Origin: Candidatus Competibacteraceae bacterium
GTDB lineage: Bacteria > Pseudomonadota > Gammaproteobacteria > Competibacterales > Competibacteraceae
Reading direction: 5' to 3'
DNA: 35,458 nucleotides
NCBI GenBank assembly: GCA_003989075.1
Contig: RXIX01000026.1
Span: 1-35,458, forward strand
Numbering within the stretch: position 1 is the stretch's first letter; every line of letters begins with the position of its first letter. Made by a program: the position numbers and the translations under genes. Of the stretch, positions 14,543 to 23,093 are shown piece by piece. The notes under the pieces were generated by a model, which saw nothing but the letters and a program-made list of their open reading frames with translations, did no database searches and was not told the DNA's origin.

Positions 14543-14580
14543 TGCGCCAGAATGGCGCATGCGGCCGCGACCGATGCGCC
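14543..14580. repeat. Three-arm inverted repeat cluster (TGCGCC / GGCGCAT / ATGCGCC)
   Basis: GGCGCAT at 14554-14560 is complementary both to TGCGCC upstream (14543-14548, 5-base loop) and to ATGCGCC downstream (14574-14580, 13-base spacer). The two pairings exclude each other. The cluster lies upstream of the predicted gltB promoter, so it may be a protein-binding region rather than an attenuator. Confidence 0.45.
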
Positions 14581-14650
14581 GGAGTAAAGCCGGTCCCGCA
14601 CCGGTCATTGCCTTGTGTCCAGCGTTATGCGCGCACTTCGAGTGCATGGA

Positions 14651-14676
14651 GTGAAATCCCCGCTTGCGCGGGGATG
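14651..14676. repeat. REP-like palindromic repeat, copy 1
   Basis: A 26-base element begins GTGAAA and contains the perfect palindrome ATCCCCGC-TTGC-GCGGGGAT (14656-14675). It is identical to the copy at 14712-14737. Elements of this kind are scattered between genes in many proteobacteria. Read on the minus strand, the hairpin followed by TTTCAC lies just beyond maeB and might help end or protect its mRNA. Confidence 0.8.
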
Positions 14677-14711
14677 ATGTCGGTGCTGGGCCTGCAACTG
14701 GCCCGCGAGGC

Positions 14712-14737
14712 GTGAAATCCCCGCTTGCGCGGGGATG
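14712..14737. repeat. REP-like palindromic repeat, copy 2
   Basis: This is an exact second copy of the 26-base element, starting 61 bases after copy 1. The 35-base spacer itself holds a GGGCC-N7-GGCCC inverted repeat (14688-14704). A third GTGAAA at 14760-14765 lacks the palindrome. The array resembles a BIME-type pair of REP elements more than a CRISPR. Confidence 0.8.
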
Positions 14738-14781
14738 CCGATCTGGCCAGATGGCTGGCGTGAAACCAATGCACCGGATGC

Positions 14782-17070
14782 CTAGCGGGGCATGAGGCGC
14801 TGTTGCAGGGCCTGCTCCTGGGCGTCGACGGCAGCGATGGCGGTCATGTTGACGATGCGCCGTGCGGTGGCCGAGCGGGTGAGAATATGCGCCGGCTGCG
14901 CCAATCCGAGCGTGATTGGTCCGACCGAGACGCTCTGGGTCACTTCCTTGATCAGGTTGTGGGCGATATTGGCGGCGTCGATATTGGGCATGATCAGCAG
15001 GTTAGCCGCACCCTTGAGCCGCGAATGCAGGAATACCCGGTTGCGCAGTTCCTCGGACAGGGCGGCATCGCCGCGCATCTCGCCTTCCACTTCCAGATCC
15101 GGGGCGCGCTGGCGGATCAGTTCCAGGGCCTGAGCCATCTTGCGCGCCTGCGGCGCCGTGTGCGAGCCGAAGCTGGAATGCGACAGCAGTGCGACCTTCG
15201 GTGGTACGAAGCGGGCAACTTCCTCGGCGGCGAGCAGGGCGATCTCGGCGATTTGCTCAGCGCTGGGATCGGCGTTGAAGTCGGTATCACAGAAGAACAG
15301 CGGTCCGTGGGCAGTGATCAGCATGTTCATCGCCGCCGGGGTTTTCACGCCCGCGCGCAGGCCGATGATGTCGAGTACATATTCGACGTGGTCGGGGTAG
15401 CCGCCGATCAGGCCGCAGAGCAGGGCGTCGGCGTGACCAAGGCGCAGCAGCAGCGCGCCGATCACCGTGGCGCGGGTATTGACGCGGATGCGTGCCTTGC
15501 TCGGGTCGACGCCCTGGCGGCCGCATAGCCGGTGATATTCCTGCCAGCAGTCTTCGTAGTAGGGGTTGTTCTGCGGATCGACCAGCTCGAAATCGCGGTC
15601 GGGGCGAATGCGCAGGCCCAGTTCGGCAATGCGCTGTTCCACCCGCCAGCGCCGGCCAATCAGGATCGGTGTAGCCAGACCGTCATCAATAACGGCCTGC
15701 GTCGCCCATAGGACCCGCTCTTCCTCGCCCTGGGCATACAGCACCCGCTTGCGGTCGGTCTTGGCGCGATCGAACAGCGGTCGCATCACCAGGCCGGAGC
15801 GATAGACCCGCTGGCTGAGCTGGGTGTGATAGGCACTGAAGTCACGGATCGGTCGGGTAGCGACGCCGCTGTCCATGGCGGCGCGCGCAACCGCCAGTGG
15901 CAGGGTCAGCAGCAGGCGCGGCTCGAAGGGCTTGGGAATCAGATACTCCGGGCCGAAGTTGAGCGGCTGGTCCCCATAGGCGGCGGTTTCCTCCTGGGAA
16001 TGCGGCTCGCGCGCCAGGTCGGCCAGGGCGCGCACGCAGGCCAGCTGCATCGCTTCATTGATCGTGGTCGCGCCGACGTCCAGCGCGCCGCGGAAGATAT
16101 ATGGGAAGCACAGGACGTTGTTGACCTGATTGGGGTAGTCGGAGCGGCCAGTGGCGATGATCGCATCGGGCCGGGCGGCCTTGGCCTCTTCGGGCATGAT
16201 CTCCGGCACCGGATTGGCCAGGGCCAGGATCAGGGGCTTGTCGGCCATGGTCTTGACCATATCACCCGTCAGCACGCCGGCCTTGGACAGACCCAGGAAC
16301 ACATCAGCGCCCACCAGGGCCTCGGCCAGGGTGCGCGTCTCGGTGTCTGCGGCATAGGCGGCCTTTTCCGGATCCAGCGCGCCTCGTCCTTTGTAAACCA
16401 CCCCGCGGCTATCGCAGACGATGATGTTCTCGCGGCGCAGACCCAGGCCCACCAGCAGATTCAGGCAGGCGATGCCCGCAGCACCGGCGCCGGAAGTGAC
16501 CAGCCGCACCTGACCGATATCCTTGCCGACCAGCGACAGAGCGTTAAGCACGGCGGCAGCGGTGATGATCGCGGTGCCGTGCTGGTCATCGTGGAACACC
16601 GGAATCTTCATTCGCTCGCTCAGGCGGCGCTCAACGTAGAAGCATTCCGGAGCCTTGATATCTTCCAGATTGATGCCGCCAAAGCTGGGCTCCAGGCTGG
16701 CAATGATCTCTACCAGCTTGTCGGGATCGTGCTCGTTGATTTCGATATCAAATACATCGATACCGGCAAATTTCTTGAACAGCACGCCCTTGCCTTCCAT
16801 GACCGGCTTGGCCGCCAGCGGGCCGATGTCGCCGAGGCCGAGCACGGCGGTGCCATTCGTGATCACCGCCACCAGATTGCCGCGCGCAGTGACGGTGGAC
16901 ACTTCGCGCGGATCCTGGACGATGACCTCGCAGGCGGCGGCAACACCCGGCGAATAGGCCAGCGCCAGATCATGCTGGTTGGCCAGCGGTTTGGTCGGGG
17001 TGACTTCGATCTTGCCATACGGGGCCATGCGGTGATAACGCAGGGCGTTTTCGCTGAAATCGTCAGCCAT
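14782..17070 (-). CDS. maeB: NADP-dependent malic enzyme (with phosphotransacetylase-like domain)
   Basis: MaeB oxidatively decarboxylates malate to pyruvate, making NADPH, in the cytoplasm. The 762-residue protein has the MaeB two-part layout. The malic enzyme domain covers about 1-430, with the substrate region YSPGVA and the nucleotide fold [16 protein letters not shown]. The C-terminal phosphotransacetylase-like domain covers about 440-760, with [19 protein letters not shown]; in known MaeB proteins this domain is regulatory and responds to acetyl-CoA. I chose ATG 17070 ([14 protein letters not shown]), with a loose AGGAG 12 bases upstream. It is divergent from the fumarase gene across 257 bases, which hold a short palindrome at 17152-17162. 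Both enzymes use malate, so shared control is plausible. Confidence 0.96.
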   Translation of the reverse strand: MADDFSENALRYHRMAPYGKIEVTPTKPLANQHDLALAYSPGVAAACEVIVQDPREVSTVTARGNLVAVITNGTAVLGLGDIGPLAAKPVMEGKGVLFKKFAGIDVFDIEINEHDPDKLVEIIASLEPSFGGINLEDIKAPECFYVERRLSERMKIPVFHDDQHGTAIITAAAVLNALSLVGKDIGQVRLVTSGAGAAGIACLNLLVGLGLRRENIIVCDSRGVVYKGRGALDPEKAAYAADTETRTLAEALVGADVFLGLSKAGVLTGDMVKTMADKPLILALANPVPEIMPEEAKAARPDAIIATGRSDYPNQVNNVLCFPYIFRGALDVGATTINEAMQLACVRALADLAREPHSQEETAAYGDQPLNFGPEYLIPKPFEPRLLLTLPLAVARAAMDSGVATRPIRDFSAYHTQLSQRVYRSGLVMRPLFDRAKTDRKRVLYAQGEEERVLWATQAVIDDGLATPILIGRRWRVEQRIAELGLRIRPDRDFELVDPQNNPYYEDCWQEYHRLCGRQGVDPSKARIRVNTRATVIGALLLRLGHADALLCGLIGGYPDHVEYVLDIIGLRAGVKTPAAMNMLITAHGPLFFCDTDFNADPSAEQIAEIALLAAEEVARFVPPKVALLSHSSFGSHTAPQARKMAQALELIRQRAPDLEVEGEMRGDAALSEELRNRVFLHSRLKGAANLLIMPNIDAANIAHNLIKEVTQSVSVGPITLGLAQPAHILTRSATARRIVNMTAIAAVDAQEQALQQRLMPR

Positions 17071-17151
17071 GGGCGGGACGGCTCCTGAAGAAAGAAAGTG
17101 AGGGTGGCGCGGGTCCACCGGTGTTGGGTTGGAAAGGCATCAGCTTGATCG

Positions 17152-17162
17152 ACGCTAAGCGT
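17152..17162. promoter_or_regulatory. Short palindrome in the maeB-fumarase divergent region
   Basis: ACGCT-A-AGCGT is a perfect 11-base palindrome about 80 bases from the maeB start and 165 bases from the fumarase start. Its position suits an operator shared by divergent genes, but chance is not excluded. Confidence 0.3.
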
Positions 17163-17245
17163 AGCGGAAAGCGCGCGCAGGTGACGGCTGCCGGATGCGC
17201 AGGGAGCTGCCCGGTCCAGGGCGCACCGCCGCCGGGCGTGAATAC

Positions 17246-17254
17246 TGCTAAAAT
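17246..17254 (+). promoter_or_regulatory. Extended -10 promoter for the fumarase gene
   Basis: TG-C-TAAAAT forms an extended -10 element with no good -35 box 17 bases upstream. The start point would be near 17261. The ribosome binding site AGGAG follows at 17317-17321, 6 bases before ATG 17328. Confidence 0.5.
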
Positions 17255-17327
17255 GCACCCCGTTGCACCGAAGATCGAGCCGGGGCGCGGCGCCGTGTCC
17301 TGGCATTCCTGCCCCTAGGAGCGCGCA

Positions 17328-18842
17328 ATGACCACCATCCGTCAAGAAGACTTCATCCAGAGCATCGCCGACGCCTTTCAGTACATCAGCTATTACCACC
17401 CAGTCGATTACATCAAGGCGCTGGCCGCAGCCTATGAACGCGAGGCAAGCCCAGCGGCCAAGGATGCCATCGCGCAGATCCTGATCAACTCGCGGATGTG
17501 CGCCGAGGGCCACCGGCCCATCTGCCAGGACACCGGCATTGCCCTGGTGTTCCTCAAGGTCGGCATGGACGTGCACTGGGATGCGACGCTGTCGGTGCAG
17601 GAGATGGTCGACGAAGGCGTGCGCCGCGCCTATCTCAACCCGGAGAACAAGCTGCGCGCCTCGGTGCTGCGCGACCCGGCCGGCAAGCGCCAGAACAGCA
17701 AGGACAATACCCCGGCGGTGGTGCATTACGAAATTGTCCCCGGTCACCATGTCGAGGTGATCTGCGCGGCCAAGGGCGGTGGTTCGGAAGCCAAGTCCAA
17801 GTTCGCCATGCTCAACCCGTCCGATAATCTGGTTGAATGGGTGCTTAAGACCGTGCCGACCATGGGCGCGGGCTGGTGCCCGCCGGGCATTCTCGGCATT
17901 GGCATTGGCGGCACGCCGGAAAAGGCCTTCATGCTGGCCAAGGAATCGCTGATGGCCCCGGTTGATATTCAGGAACTGATCGCCCGTGGCCCGGCCAATC
18001 GCGCTGAGGAATTGCGCATCGAGCTGTATGAAAAGGTCAACGCTCTGGGTATCGGCGCGCAGGGTCTGGGTGGTTTGACCACGGTGCTGGATGTCAAGGT
18101 GCTCGATTATCCGACCCATGCCGCTAATCTGCCGATCGCAATGGTGCCCAACTGCGCCGCCACCCGTCACGCCCATTTCCATCTCGACGGCAGCGGTCCG
18201 GCCAAGCTGGAGCCGCCGAGCCTGGAGGATTGGCCGCAGTTGACCTATGCGCCGACCAATGCCCGTCGCGTCGATCTGGCCACCGTCACCCGCGAGGACG
18301 TAGCGACCTGGAAGACCGGCGAGGTGCTGCTGCTCAACGGCAAGATGCTCACCGGTCGCGATGCTGCCCACAAGCGCATGACCGACATGCTCAGCGCCGG
18401 GCAGAAACTGCCGGTCGATTTCACCAACCGCTTCATCTACTACGTCGGTCCGGTTGATCCGGTGCGTGATGAAGTCGTCGGCCCCGCCGGTCCGACTACG
18501 GCCACGCGCATGGACAAGTTCACCCGGCAGATGCTGGAACAGACCGGCCTGCTGGGCATGATCGGCAAATCCGAACGCGGCGATCTGGCGATCAGTGCGA
18601 TCAAGGACAACAAGGCGGTTTATCTGATGGCGGTCGGCGGCGCCGCCTATCTGGTGTCCAAGGCGATCAAGTCAGCGCGGGTGCTGGCCTTTGAAGATCT
18701 GGGCATGGAAGCGATCTACGAGTTCGAGGTCAAGGACATGCCGGTGACGGTGGCGGTCGATTCGCAGGGCTCCAGCGTCCACAAGACCGGGCCGAAGGAA
18801 TGGCAGGTCAAGATCGGCAAGATTCCGGTGGTTGAAGCCTGA
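17328..18842 (+). CDS. Class I fumarate hydratase (iron-sulfur type)
   Basis: This enzyme interconverts fumarate and malate in the TCA cycle with an oxygen-sensitive 4Fe-4S cluster. The 504-residue single chain is the length of the homodimeric class I fumarases (FumA/FumB type). Visible marks are CQDTG with Cys66, a likely cluster ligand; GGGSEAKSKFAMLNPS; VPNCAATRHAHFHLDGSG with a second conserved Cys; and the C-terminal region beginning YYVGPVDPVRDEVVGPAGPT. The start is well supported by AGGAG 6 bases upstream. It is divergent from maeB and followed, after 114 bases with a large palindrome, by the CorA-like gene. A class I tartrate dehydratase relationship exists at family level, but fumarase is far more likely here. 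Confidence 0.95.
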   Translation: MTTIRQEDFIQSIADAFQYISYYHPVDYIKALAAAYEREASPAAKDAIAQILINSRMCAEGHRPICQDTGIALVFLKVGMDVHWDATLSVQEMVDEGVRRAYLNPENKLRASVLRDPAGKRQNSKDNTPAVVHYEIVPGHHVEVICAAKGGGSEAKSKFAMLNPSDNLVEWVLKTVPTMGAGWCPPGILGIGIGGTPEKAFMLAKESLMAPVDIQELIARGPANRAEELRIELYEKVNALGIGAQGLGGLTTVLDVKVLDYPTHAANLPIAMVPNCAATRHAHFHLDGSGPAKLEPPSLEDWPQLTYAPTNARRVDLATVTREDVATWKTGEVLLLNGKMLTGRDAAHKRMTDMLSAGQKLPVDFTNRFIYYVGPVDPVRDEVVGPAGPTTATRMDKFTRQMLEQTGLLGMIGKSERGDLAISAIKDNKAVYLMAVGGAAYLVSKAIKSARVLAFEDLGMEAIYEFEVKDMPVTVAVDSQGSSVHKTGPKEWQVKIGKIPVVEA

Positions 18843-18869
18843 GAGCCGTTTGGGATTCGGTCGTTCGGC

Positions 18870-18917
18870 CCTCGCCCCTGCTTCTTCTCCCAGTCGGGAC
18901 AGGGGGTGGAGGCGAGG
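18870..18917. repeat. Large imperfect palindrome after the fumarase gene
   Basis: CCTCGCC (18870-18876) pairs with GGCGAGG (18911-18917), and CCCTG with CAGGG lies further in. There is no T-run, so a simple intrinsic terminator is not supported. It is loosely similar to the palindromes at 9777 and 25458. Confidence 0.5.
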
Positions 18918-18956
18918 TAATACGTCTTTACACGTCTTGCGGCAGGGACTGAAGCA

Positions 18957-20621
18957 ATGAGCGATACCGACAACAACAGCGCTGCTCATGTCCGCCATTT
19001 CCGGCAAATCCTGCTCTGGCCATTGCAGTTGATGCCGTTCCAGACTTCACAGATTCAGAAGCACTGGGAACTGCTGCAACTGGCTCCGGACAATCCCTGG
19101 GCTGAAGTGGACGACGAGTTTCCCAGCGATCCGGCTGAATTCAAGGAGCGGCATTACGCCGAATTCATCACCTTTCTGCCCTATGTGCAGCGTTTTCTCT
19201 ATGGCGAGGGCAGTGGGCGTGGTGCCGGCGACGATGCCGGCTATGGCGAATCGCCGATCAAGGTGTTCCGCCGCACCGATGTCGCCCGGGCGCGGGTGAC
19301 CTTTGAGGCGGGCGAAACACCGGTGCTATTTGAAATCGCCCATATCGACCTGTATTTCTTTCTCGATCTGGATATCGCCATCCTGGTGGTGGAAATCCAT
19401 ACCCATGATCTGTCGCTGCACCGGGCCCAGGATGCGCTGGCCCGTTTTGGCCGCGCCTATCCGCCGAACTGGAGCGCTGCCGGTCAGGGCGGGCACTGTC
19501 TGAGCAAGATCGAATGGCTCGATCACGCCGGTACGGTGCTGGCAGCCTCGGATTACGAGAATCGCGAAAAATTCCTGCGCTTTGCCTGCGAGCACCGCAC
19601 CCCGCGCATGGCCGCGCACTGGGAATACCTGCTGCGGCCGATGGTGCTGCACTACTCCGATCGTAATGGCGCGCTGCGCTATCGGCAGATCGAATACCAC
19701 CGCATGCCGCTGATGGGCTATCTGGCGCTGGATGATCCGCGCCGGTTGACCCGTGGTGATTATGTGCGCCTGGGGCTGGTGGCCGGGCCGGGCGCCTCGG
19801 GCTCATTGCCGTATTCAGAACGTTATCTGCAGGATTTCGAAACCCGCTATTGCTATGACCGCTATCGCGAGGATCGCGAGGGCCACGACTGGATTGACAC
19901 CCGCACCATGTGCTGCGGCCACGCGTTCGTCATTGTCGGCAATCATAAGGATCACTTCTTCACCGATGCTGAAAATGGTTTGCTCAGCCATTTTCGCCAC
20001 CAGTATTTTCTGCTGTTCCTGATCGCGCATATGCACAAGGTGGCGTTGCTGATGCTATCCGATCGCCTGGTGGTGGCGCTCAGCCGGCTGGAAATCCACG
20101 ACGTGGAATCGGTCAAGCGCTTCAAGCGCGAAATTCGCCACACTATGGAAATCTTCCTGCGCTTTACCCACCGCTACTGGTTTCACGAACTGTCCAACCA
20201 GATGCAGTTGCGCGATCTGTACCAGATGTGCGTGCGCCATCTGGATACGCCGCGCCTGTATAACGAGGTGCGCCAGTCCGTCTATGACATGCATGGCTAT
20301 CTGGAAAGCGATGGCATTCGCCGTCAAGCCAATACTGTGGTGCGGCTGACCGTGGTGACCACTTTTGGCATGATCGGCACGATCACGACCGGTATTCTGG
20401 GCATGAACGTATTTGATGAAGCCGGCGAGCCGAGCTGGTATCGCCTGCTGCTGTTCATGCTGGTATTCGTGCCGACCACCGTGCTGACCTTGTACACCAT
20501 CGAGCAATCCAAGTCGCTGGCTGATTTCCTCGAAGCTCTGGCTAATGAGCGCTGGGGAATCGGGCGCAAATTCAAGGTGCTGTTCAGATCATGGTGGCGG
20601 CGGCCGAATCAACCGTCCTGA
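18957..20621 (+). CDS. CorA-like inner-membrane protein with long N-terminal region
   Basis: The 554-residue protein ends in two likely transmembrane helices (about 460-481 and 494-515). They are joined by GILGMNVF, in which residues 482-484 are the GMN signature of CorA-family Mg2+/divalent-cation channels. A positively charged tail of about 39 residues follows, ending WWRRPNQPS. The remaining 455 or so residues are mostly soluble and longer than in E. coli CorA (316 residues in all). They include a DLYFFLDLDIAILVVEIHTHD segment interrupted by no obvious motif. This suggests a divergent CorA subgroup; the ion carried cannot be told. Start ATG 18957 has a weak upstream GGGA. The crotonase gene follows after 31 bases on the same strand, so co-transcription is possible though their functions look unrelated. 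Confidence 0.75.
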   Translation: MSDTDNNSAAHVRHFRQILLWPLQLMPFQTSQIQKHWELLQLAPDNPWAEVDDEFPSDPAEFKERHYAEFITFLPYVQRFLYGEGSGRGAGDDAGYGESPIKVFRRTDVARARVTFEAGETPVLFEIAHIDLYFFLDLDIAILVVEIHTHDLSLHRAQDALARFGRAYPPNWSAAGQGGHCLSKIEWLDHAGTVLAASDYENREKFLRFACEHRTPRMAAHWEYLLRPMVLHYSDRNGALRYRQIEYHRMPLMGYLALDDPRRLTRGDYVRLGLVAGPGASGSLPYSERYLQDFETRYCYDRYREDREGHDWIDTRTMCCGHAFVIVGNHKDHFFTDAENGLLSHFRHQYFLLFLIAHMHKVALLMLSDRLVVALSRLEIHDVESVKRFKREIRHTMEIFLRFTHRYWFHELSNQMQLRDLYQMCVRHLDTPRLYNEVRQSVYDMHGYLESDGIRRQANTVVRLTVVTTFGMIGTITTGILGMNVFDEAGEPSWYRLLLFMLVFVPTTVLTLYTIEQSKSLADFLEALANERWGIGRKFKVLFRSWWRRPNQPS

Positions 20622-20652
20622 TGCTGGACTTGCCGCCTTCTGGAGCGCTGCG

Positions 20653-21468
20653 ATGCTGGATTTTAGCTGCCTGACTGTGAACCTGAGCGATCAGGTTGCC
20701 TGGATTGAACTCAACCGCCCCGACAAGGCCAATGCGCTCAACGGTCCGTTGTGGCGGGAAATCGGCGCGGCCTTTCGCTGGGTGGACGATACCCCCGAGG
20801 TACGGGTGGCGGTGCTGAGTGGCGCGGGCCGGCATTTTTGCGCGGGCATCGATTTTGAACTGATGGGCGAAGTGCTGGATGCGGTTGAAACCCGTGGTCC
20901 AGGGCGCAAGGAAGAGCAGTTGCGCCGCGCCATTCTGGATCTGCAGGCTTCCTTCACTGCGCTGGAGCAGTGCCGCAAGCCGGTGCTGGCCGCCGTGCAG
21001 GGCCTGTGCATTGGCGGCGGGCTGGACCTGATTGCCGCCTGCGATATGCGCTATGCCAGTGCCGAGGCTGCGTTTTCGCTCAAGGAAGCGGATCTGGCGA
21101 TCATCGCCGATGTGGGCAGTCTGCAGCGCCTGCCGCAGGTGATCGGTGCGGGCCGGGTGCGTGAACTGGCCTTTACCGCCCGTCAGTTCGATGCGGCCGA
21201 GGCGCAGGCGATGGGGTTGGTGAACCGGGTGTATGCCGACGCCGCACAACTGCGTGATGCAGTACGGGCGATCGCGCTCAGCATTGCCGCAAAATCACCG
21301 CTGACCGTGCGCGGCATCAAGCAGGTGCTCAATTACAGCCGCGATCACAGCGTTGCCGATGGCCTGGATTATGTGGCGACCTGGAATGCCGCCATGCTGC
21401 TGTCCGATGATACCCGCGAGGCAATCACGGCAGCGATGCAGAAGCGGCAACCGCGCTTTCAGGATTAA
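20653..21468 (+). CDS. Crotonase-family protein, delta(3,5)-delta(2,4)-dienoyl-CoA isomerase-like
   Basis: The 271-residue protein has the crotonase fold with an oxyanion loop (HFCAGIDFELM and GLCIGGGLDLIAACDMRY). Three acidic residues, Asp125, Glu145 and Asp153, match the spacing of the catalytic Asp/Glu/Asp of the mammalian peroxisomal/mitochondrial enzyme ECH1, which shifts double bonds during breakdown of unsaturated fatty acids. IADVGSLQRLPQVIG and YSRDHSVADGLDYVATWN are also close to ECH1. A plain enoyl-CoA hydratase role is less likely. I chose ATG 20653, with GGAG 7 bases upstream (20642-20645). An in-frame extension to 20545 would run into the CorA-like gene. No other fatty-acid oxidation gene is nearby. 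Confidence 0.87.
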   Translation: MLDFSCLTVNLSDQVAWIELNRPDKANALNGPLWREIGAAFRWVDDTPEVRVAVLSGAGRHFCAGIDFELMGEVLDAVETRGPGRKEEQLRRAILDLQASFTALEQCRKPVLAAVQGLCIGGGLDLIAACDMRYASAEAAFSLKEADLAIIADVGSLQRLPQVIGAGRVRELAFTARQFDAAEAQAMGLVNRVYADAAQLRDAVRAIALSIAAKSPLTVRGIKQVLNYSRDHSVADGLDYVATWNAAMLLSDDTREAITAAMQKRQPRFQD

Positions 21469-21489
21469 GGCGCGGGTGCTGGGTCCGTT

Positions 21490-21528
21490 GCGGCAGCGTG
21501 TGCGCTGTGCTCGAATTGACGCTGCCGC
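21490..21528. terminator. Perfect 10-bp hairpin between convergent genes
   Basis: GCGGCAGCGT (21490-21499) and ACGCTGCCGC (21519-21528) form a perfect 10-bp stem with a 19-base loop, in the 75-base gap between the convergent crotonase and aminotransferase genes. There is no T-run on either side, so termination is inferred from position rather than from a classic motif. Confidence 0.45.
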
Positions 21529-21543
21529 TGGCCGGTTCAGCGT

Positions 21544-22740
21544 TCAGATCGCCACGACACCGGCGACATTTTCCTGGCGCGGCTGCTCCTGCTGTTCGCG
21601 GATCACCTCCGCCAGCACCGCCAGGCCACGCTCCAGTTGCTCGGGCGTAGCGTGACTGAAGTTCAGGCGCATGAACGCGCCGCGCCCAGCGCTGGCATTG
21701 GCGAAGAAGGCCTCGCCGGGCATGAACGCGACCTTGCGCTCCAGCGCCCGCACCAGCAGTGCCCGGGTATCGCCGCCCCCCTTAAGCCGTACCCAGAAAA
21801 ACAGCCCGCCATGGGGCAGGGTCCAGTCCGCCAGCTCGCCCAGATGACGGGTCAGCGCCGCCTGCATCGCATCGCGTCGCTCGCGGTAGAAGGCGCGCAG
21901 CCGCTGCAGATGCGCTGGATAATCTGCATCAGTCAGGAAGCGGGCGCACCACCATTGGCCAATGCGATTGCTGTGCAGGTCGGTGGACTGCTTGAGGCGC
22001 ACCAGATAGGGCTGCACATCCTCGGACGCGGCGATATAGCCGATGCGCAGCCCGGGAATGCCGGTCTTGGAAAAGGTGCCCATGTACATCCAGCTATTGC
22101 CGTCTTCGAGCTGTGCGCACAGCGGGCCGCGATCCACCGCTTCATAGACCAGTTCCCGGTAGGGCTCATCCTCCAGCAGGGGCGTGCCGGTGTCGCGCAG
22201 CACGCTGGCCACTGCGGCGCGGGTCGCGGCGTCATAGCAGACACCAGCCGGGTTCTGGAAGGTCGGGATCAGGTAGACAAAGGCCGGCCGCTGGCGCTGG
22301 ATCACCTGGCGCAGCTGGTCCGGATCGATGCCGCATGCGGTCAGCGGCAGTTCCTCAAAGCGCGCGCCAAACAGGCGAAACGATTGCAGCGCTGCCAGAT
22401 AGCTCGGCGCTTCCACTGCGACCGGCGTACCCGGGTCGATGTACAGCTTGGAGACCAGATCAATGCCTTGTTGCGAGCCACTGGTGATCAGGACCTGCTC
22501 GGCGCGACAACGCAGACCCAGATCGCTCAGTTGCGCGGCAATGGCGGTGCGCAGTTCTGGTTCACCATCGGTGGTGCCGTACTGGCTCAGATCAGGCGGC
22601 AGTGCGGTCAAATCCAGCGGTGGCATCGCCTCGCGTGCCGGCAGGCCACCGGCGAAGGAAATAATGTCGGGTTTCTGAGTAAGGGCGAGCAGTTCGCGAA
22701 TCAGTGAACTGGTCAGGCGATCGACGCGTTCGGAGAACAT
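21544..22740 (-). CDS. PLP-dependent aminotransferase, 2-aminoadipate transaminase-like
   Basis: The 398-residue protein is a fold-type I aminotransferase of class I/II. Typical marks are ISFAGGLP near the N-terminus, ITSGSQQGIDLVSK (PLP phosphate region), IPTFQNPAG (Asn163), DEPYRELVY (Asp191), GTFSKTGIPGLRIGY with the Schiff-base Lys225, and GGLFFWVRL. The ISFAGGLP and SGSQQGIDL pattern is that of the LysN/2-aminoadipate and MocR-related aminotransferases, but no N-terminal GntR DNA-binding domain is present. Substrate cannot be assigned from sequence. ATG 22740 has AGGAA 9 bases upstream. ycgL lies 63 bases upstream on the same strand, so the two may share a transcript. Confidence 0.9.
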   Translation of the reverse strand: MFSERVDRLTSSLIRELLALTQKPDIISFAGGLPAREAMPPLDLTALPPDLSQYGTTDGEPELRTAIAAQLSDLGLRCRAEQVLITSGSQQGIDLVSKLYIDPGTPVAVEAPSYLAALQSFRLFGARFEELPLTACGIDPDQLRQVIQRQRPAFVYLIPTFQNPAGVCYDAATRAAVASVLRDTGTPLLEDEPYRELVYEAVDRGPLCAQLEDGNSWMYMGTFSKTGIPGLRIGYIAASEDVQPYLVRLKQSTDLHSNRIGQWWCARFLTDADYPAHLQRLRAFYRERRDAMQAALTRHLGELADWTLPHGGLFFWVRLKGGGDTRALLVRALERKVAFMPGEAFFANASAGRGAFMRLNFSHATPEQLERGLAVLAEVIREQQEQPRQENVAGVVAI

Positions 22741-22803
22741 CGGCGGGCATTCCTGGGCGGATGAGCGGCAAGGGCGTGGGACGATGGCGGGTTATGCGTG
22801 CAG

Positions 22804-23058
22804 TCAGTGATGCGGCATGAACAGATCATCGCGGCGCGGCATCTGCAAATGCCAGCCGCGCTCGCGCAGGTTGTGCAGCACTTCGGCGGTGTCTTCCTGG
22901 GCCAGGCGGCGCTGCGGGTGCAGGTCCAGGTCCATGACATGCGCCGGCGTGCCGAACATGGCCAGCAGCGGATCGGGCAGGGCGGAAAAGTCATCCTTGG
23001 TGGCGATGTACAGGTAGGTATCCTGCTTTTTCGGGCTCTTGTAGATGGCACACTGCAT
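22804..23058 (-). CDS. ycgL: YcgL domain protein
   Basis: The 84-residue protein has the YcgL pattern. It begins MQCAIYKSPKK, then has TYLYIATKDDFSALPD-LLAMFGTP, VMDLDLHPQRRLAQED, and a final LRERGWHLQMP. YcgL is a small, mostly gammaproteobacterial family whose molecular role is not settled. I chose ATG 23058 because a GGAG lies 6 bases upstream and the E. coli protein starts at the same place. The frame is open to 23340, but that extension runs through the divergent carbonic anhydrase gene. It shares a short upstream region with the carbonic anhydrase gene. Confidence 0.92.
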   Translation of the reverse strand: MQCAIYKSPKKQDTYLYIATKDDFSALPDPLLAMFGTPAHVMDLDLHPQRRLAQEDTAEVLHNLRERGWHLQMPRRDDLFMPHH

Positions 23059-23093
23059 GGACGTCTCCAGGGGAAAGGTTGGTGAAGGACGGG

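Larger units (their letters stand above)
14281..14781. other. 501-base intergenic region between gltB and maeB
   Basis: No convincing gene is present. From left to right on the + strand it holds the gltB leader with a long hairpin, a sigma70-like gltB promoter, a GGGTC/GACCC inverted repeat next to the -35 box, a cluster of TGCGCC/GGCGCA inverted repeats, and two copies of a REP-like palindrome just after the end of maeB. Each is listed separately. Short open frames here (for example 14414-14647 on the minus strand) show no recognisable protein features. Confidence 0.75.

Noticed and set aside
14281-14601. 107-codon N-terminal extension of gltB
   Set aside because: It crosses the predicted promoter and leader hairpin, and the catalytic Cys must follow a short propeptide, which ATG 14280 provides.
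14651-14737. Two repeats with a 61-base period, as in type I-E CRISPR arrays
   Set aside because: Only two full copies exist, the next GTGAAA comes after 48 bases without the palindrome, the spacer carries its own inverted repeat, and no cas gene is in the window. A REP/BIME-like element fits better.
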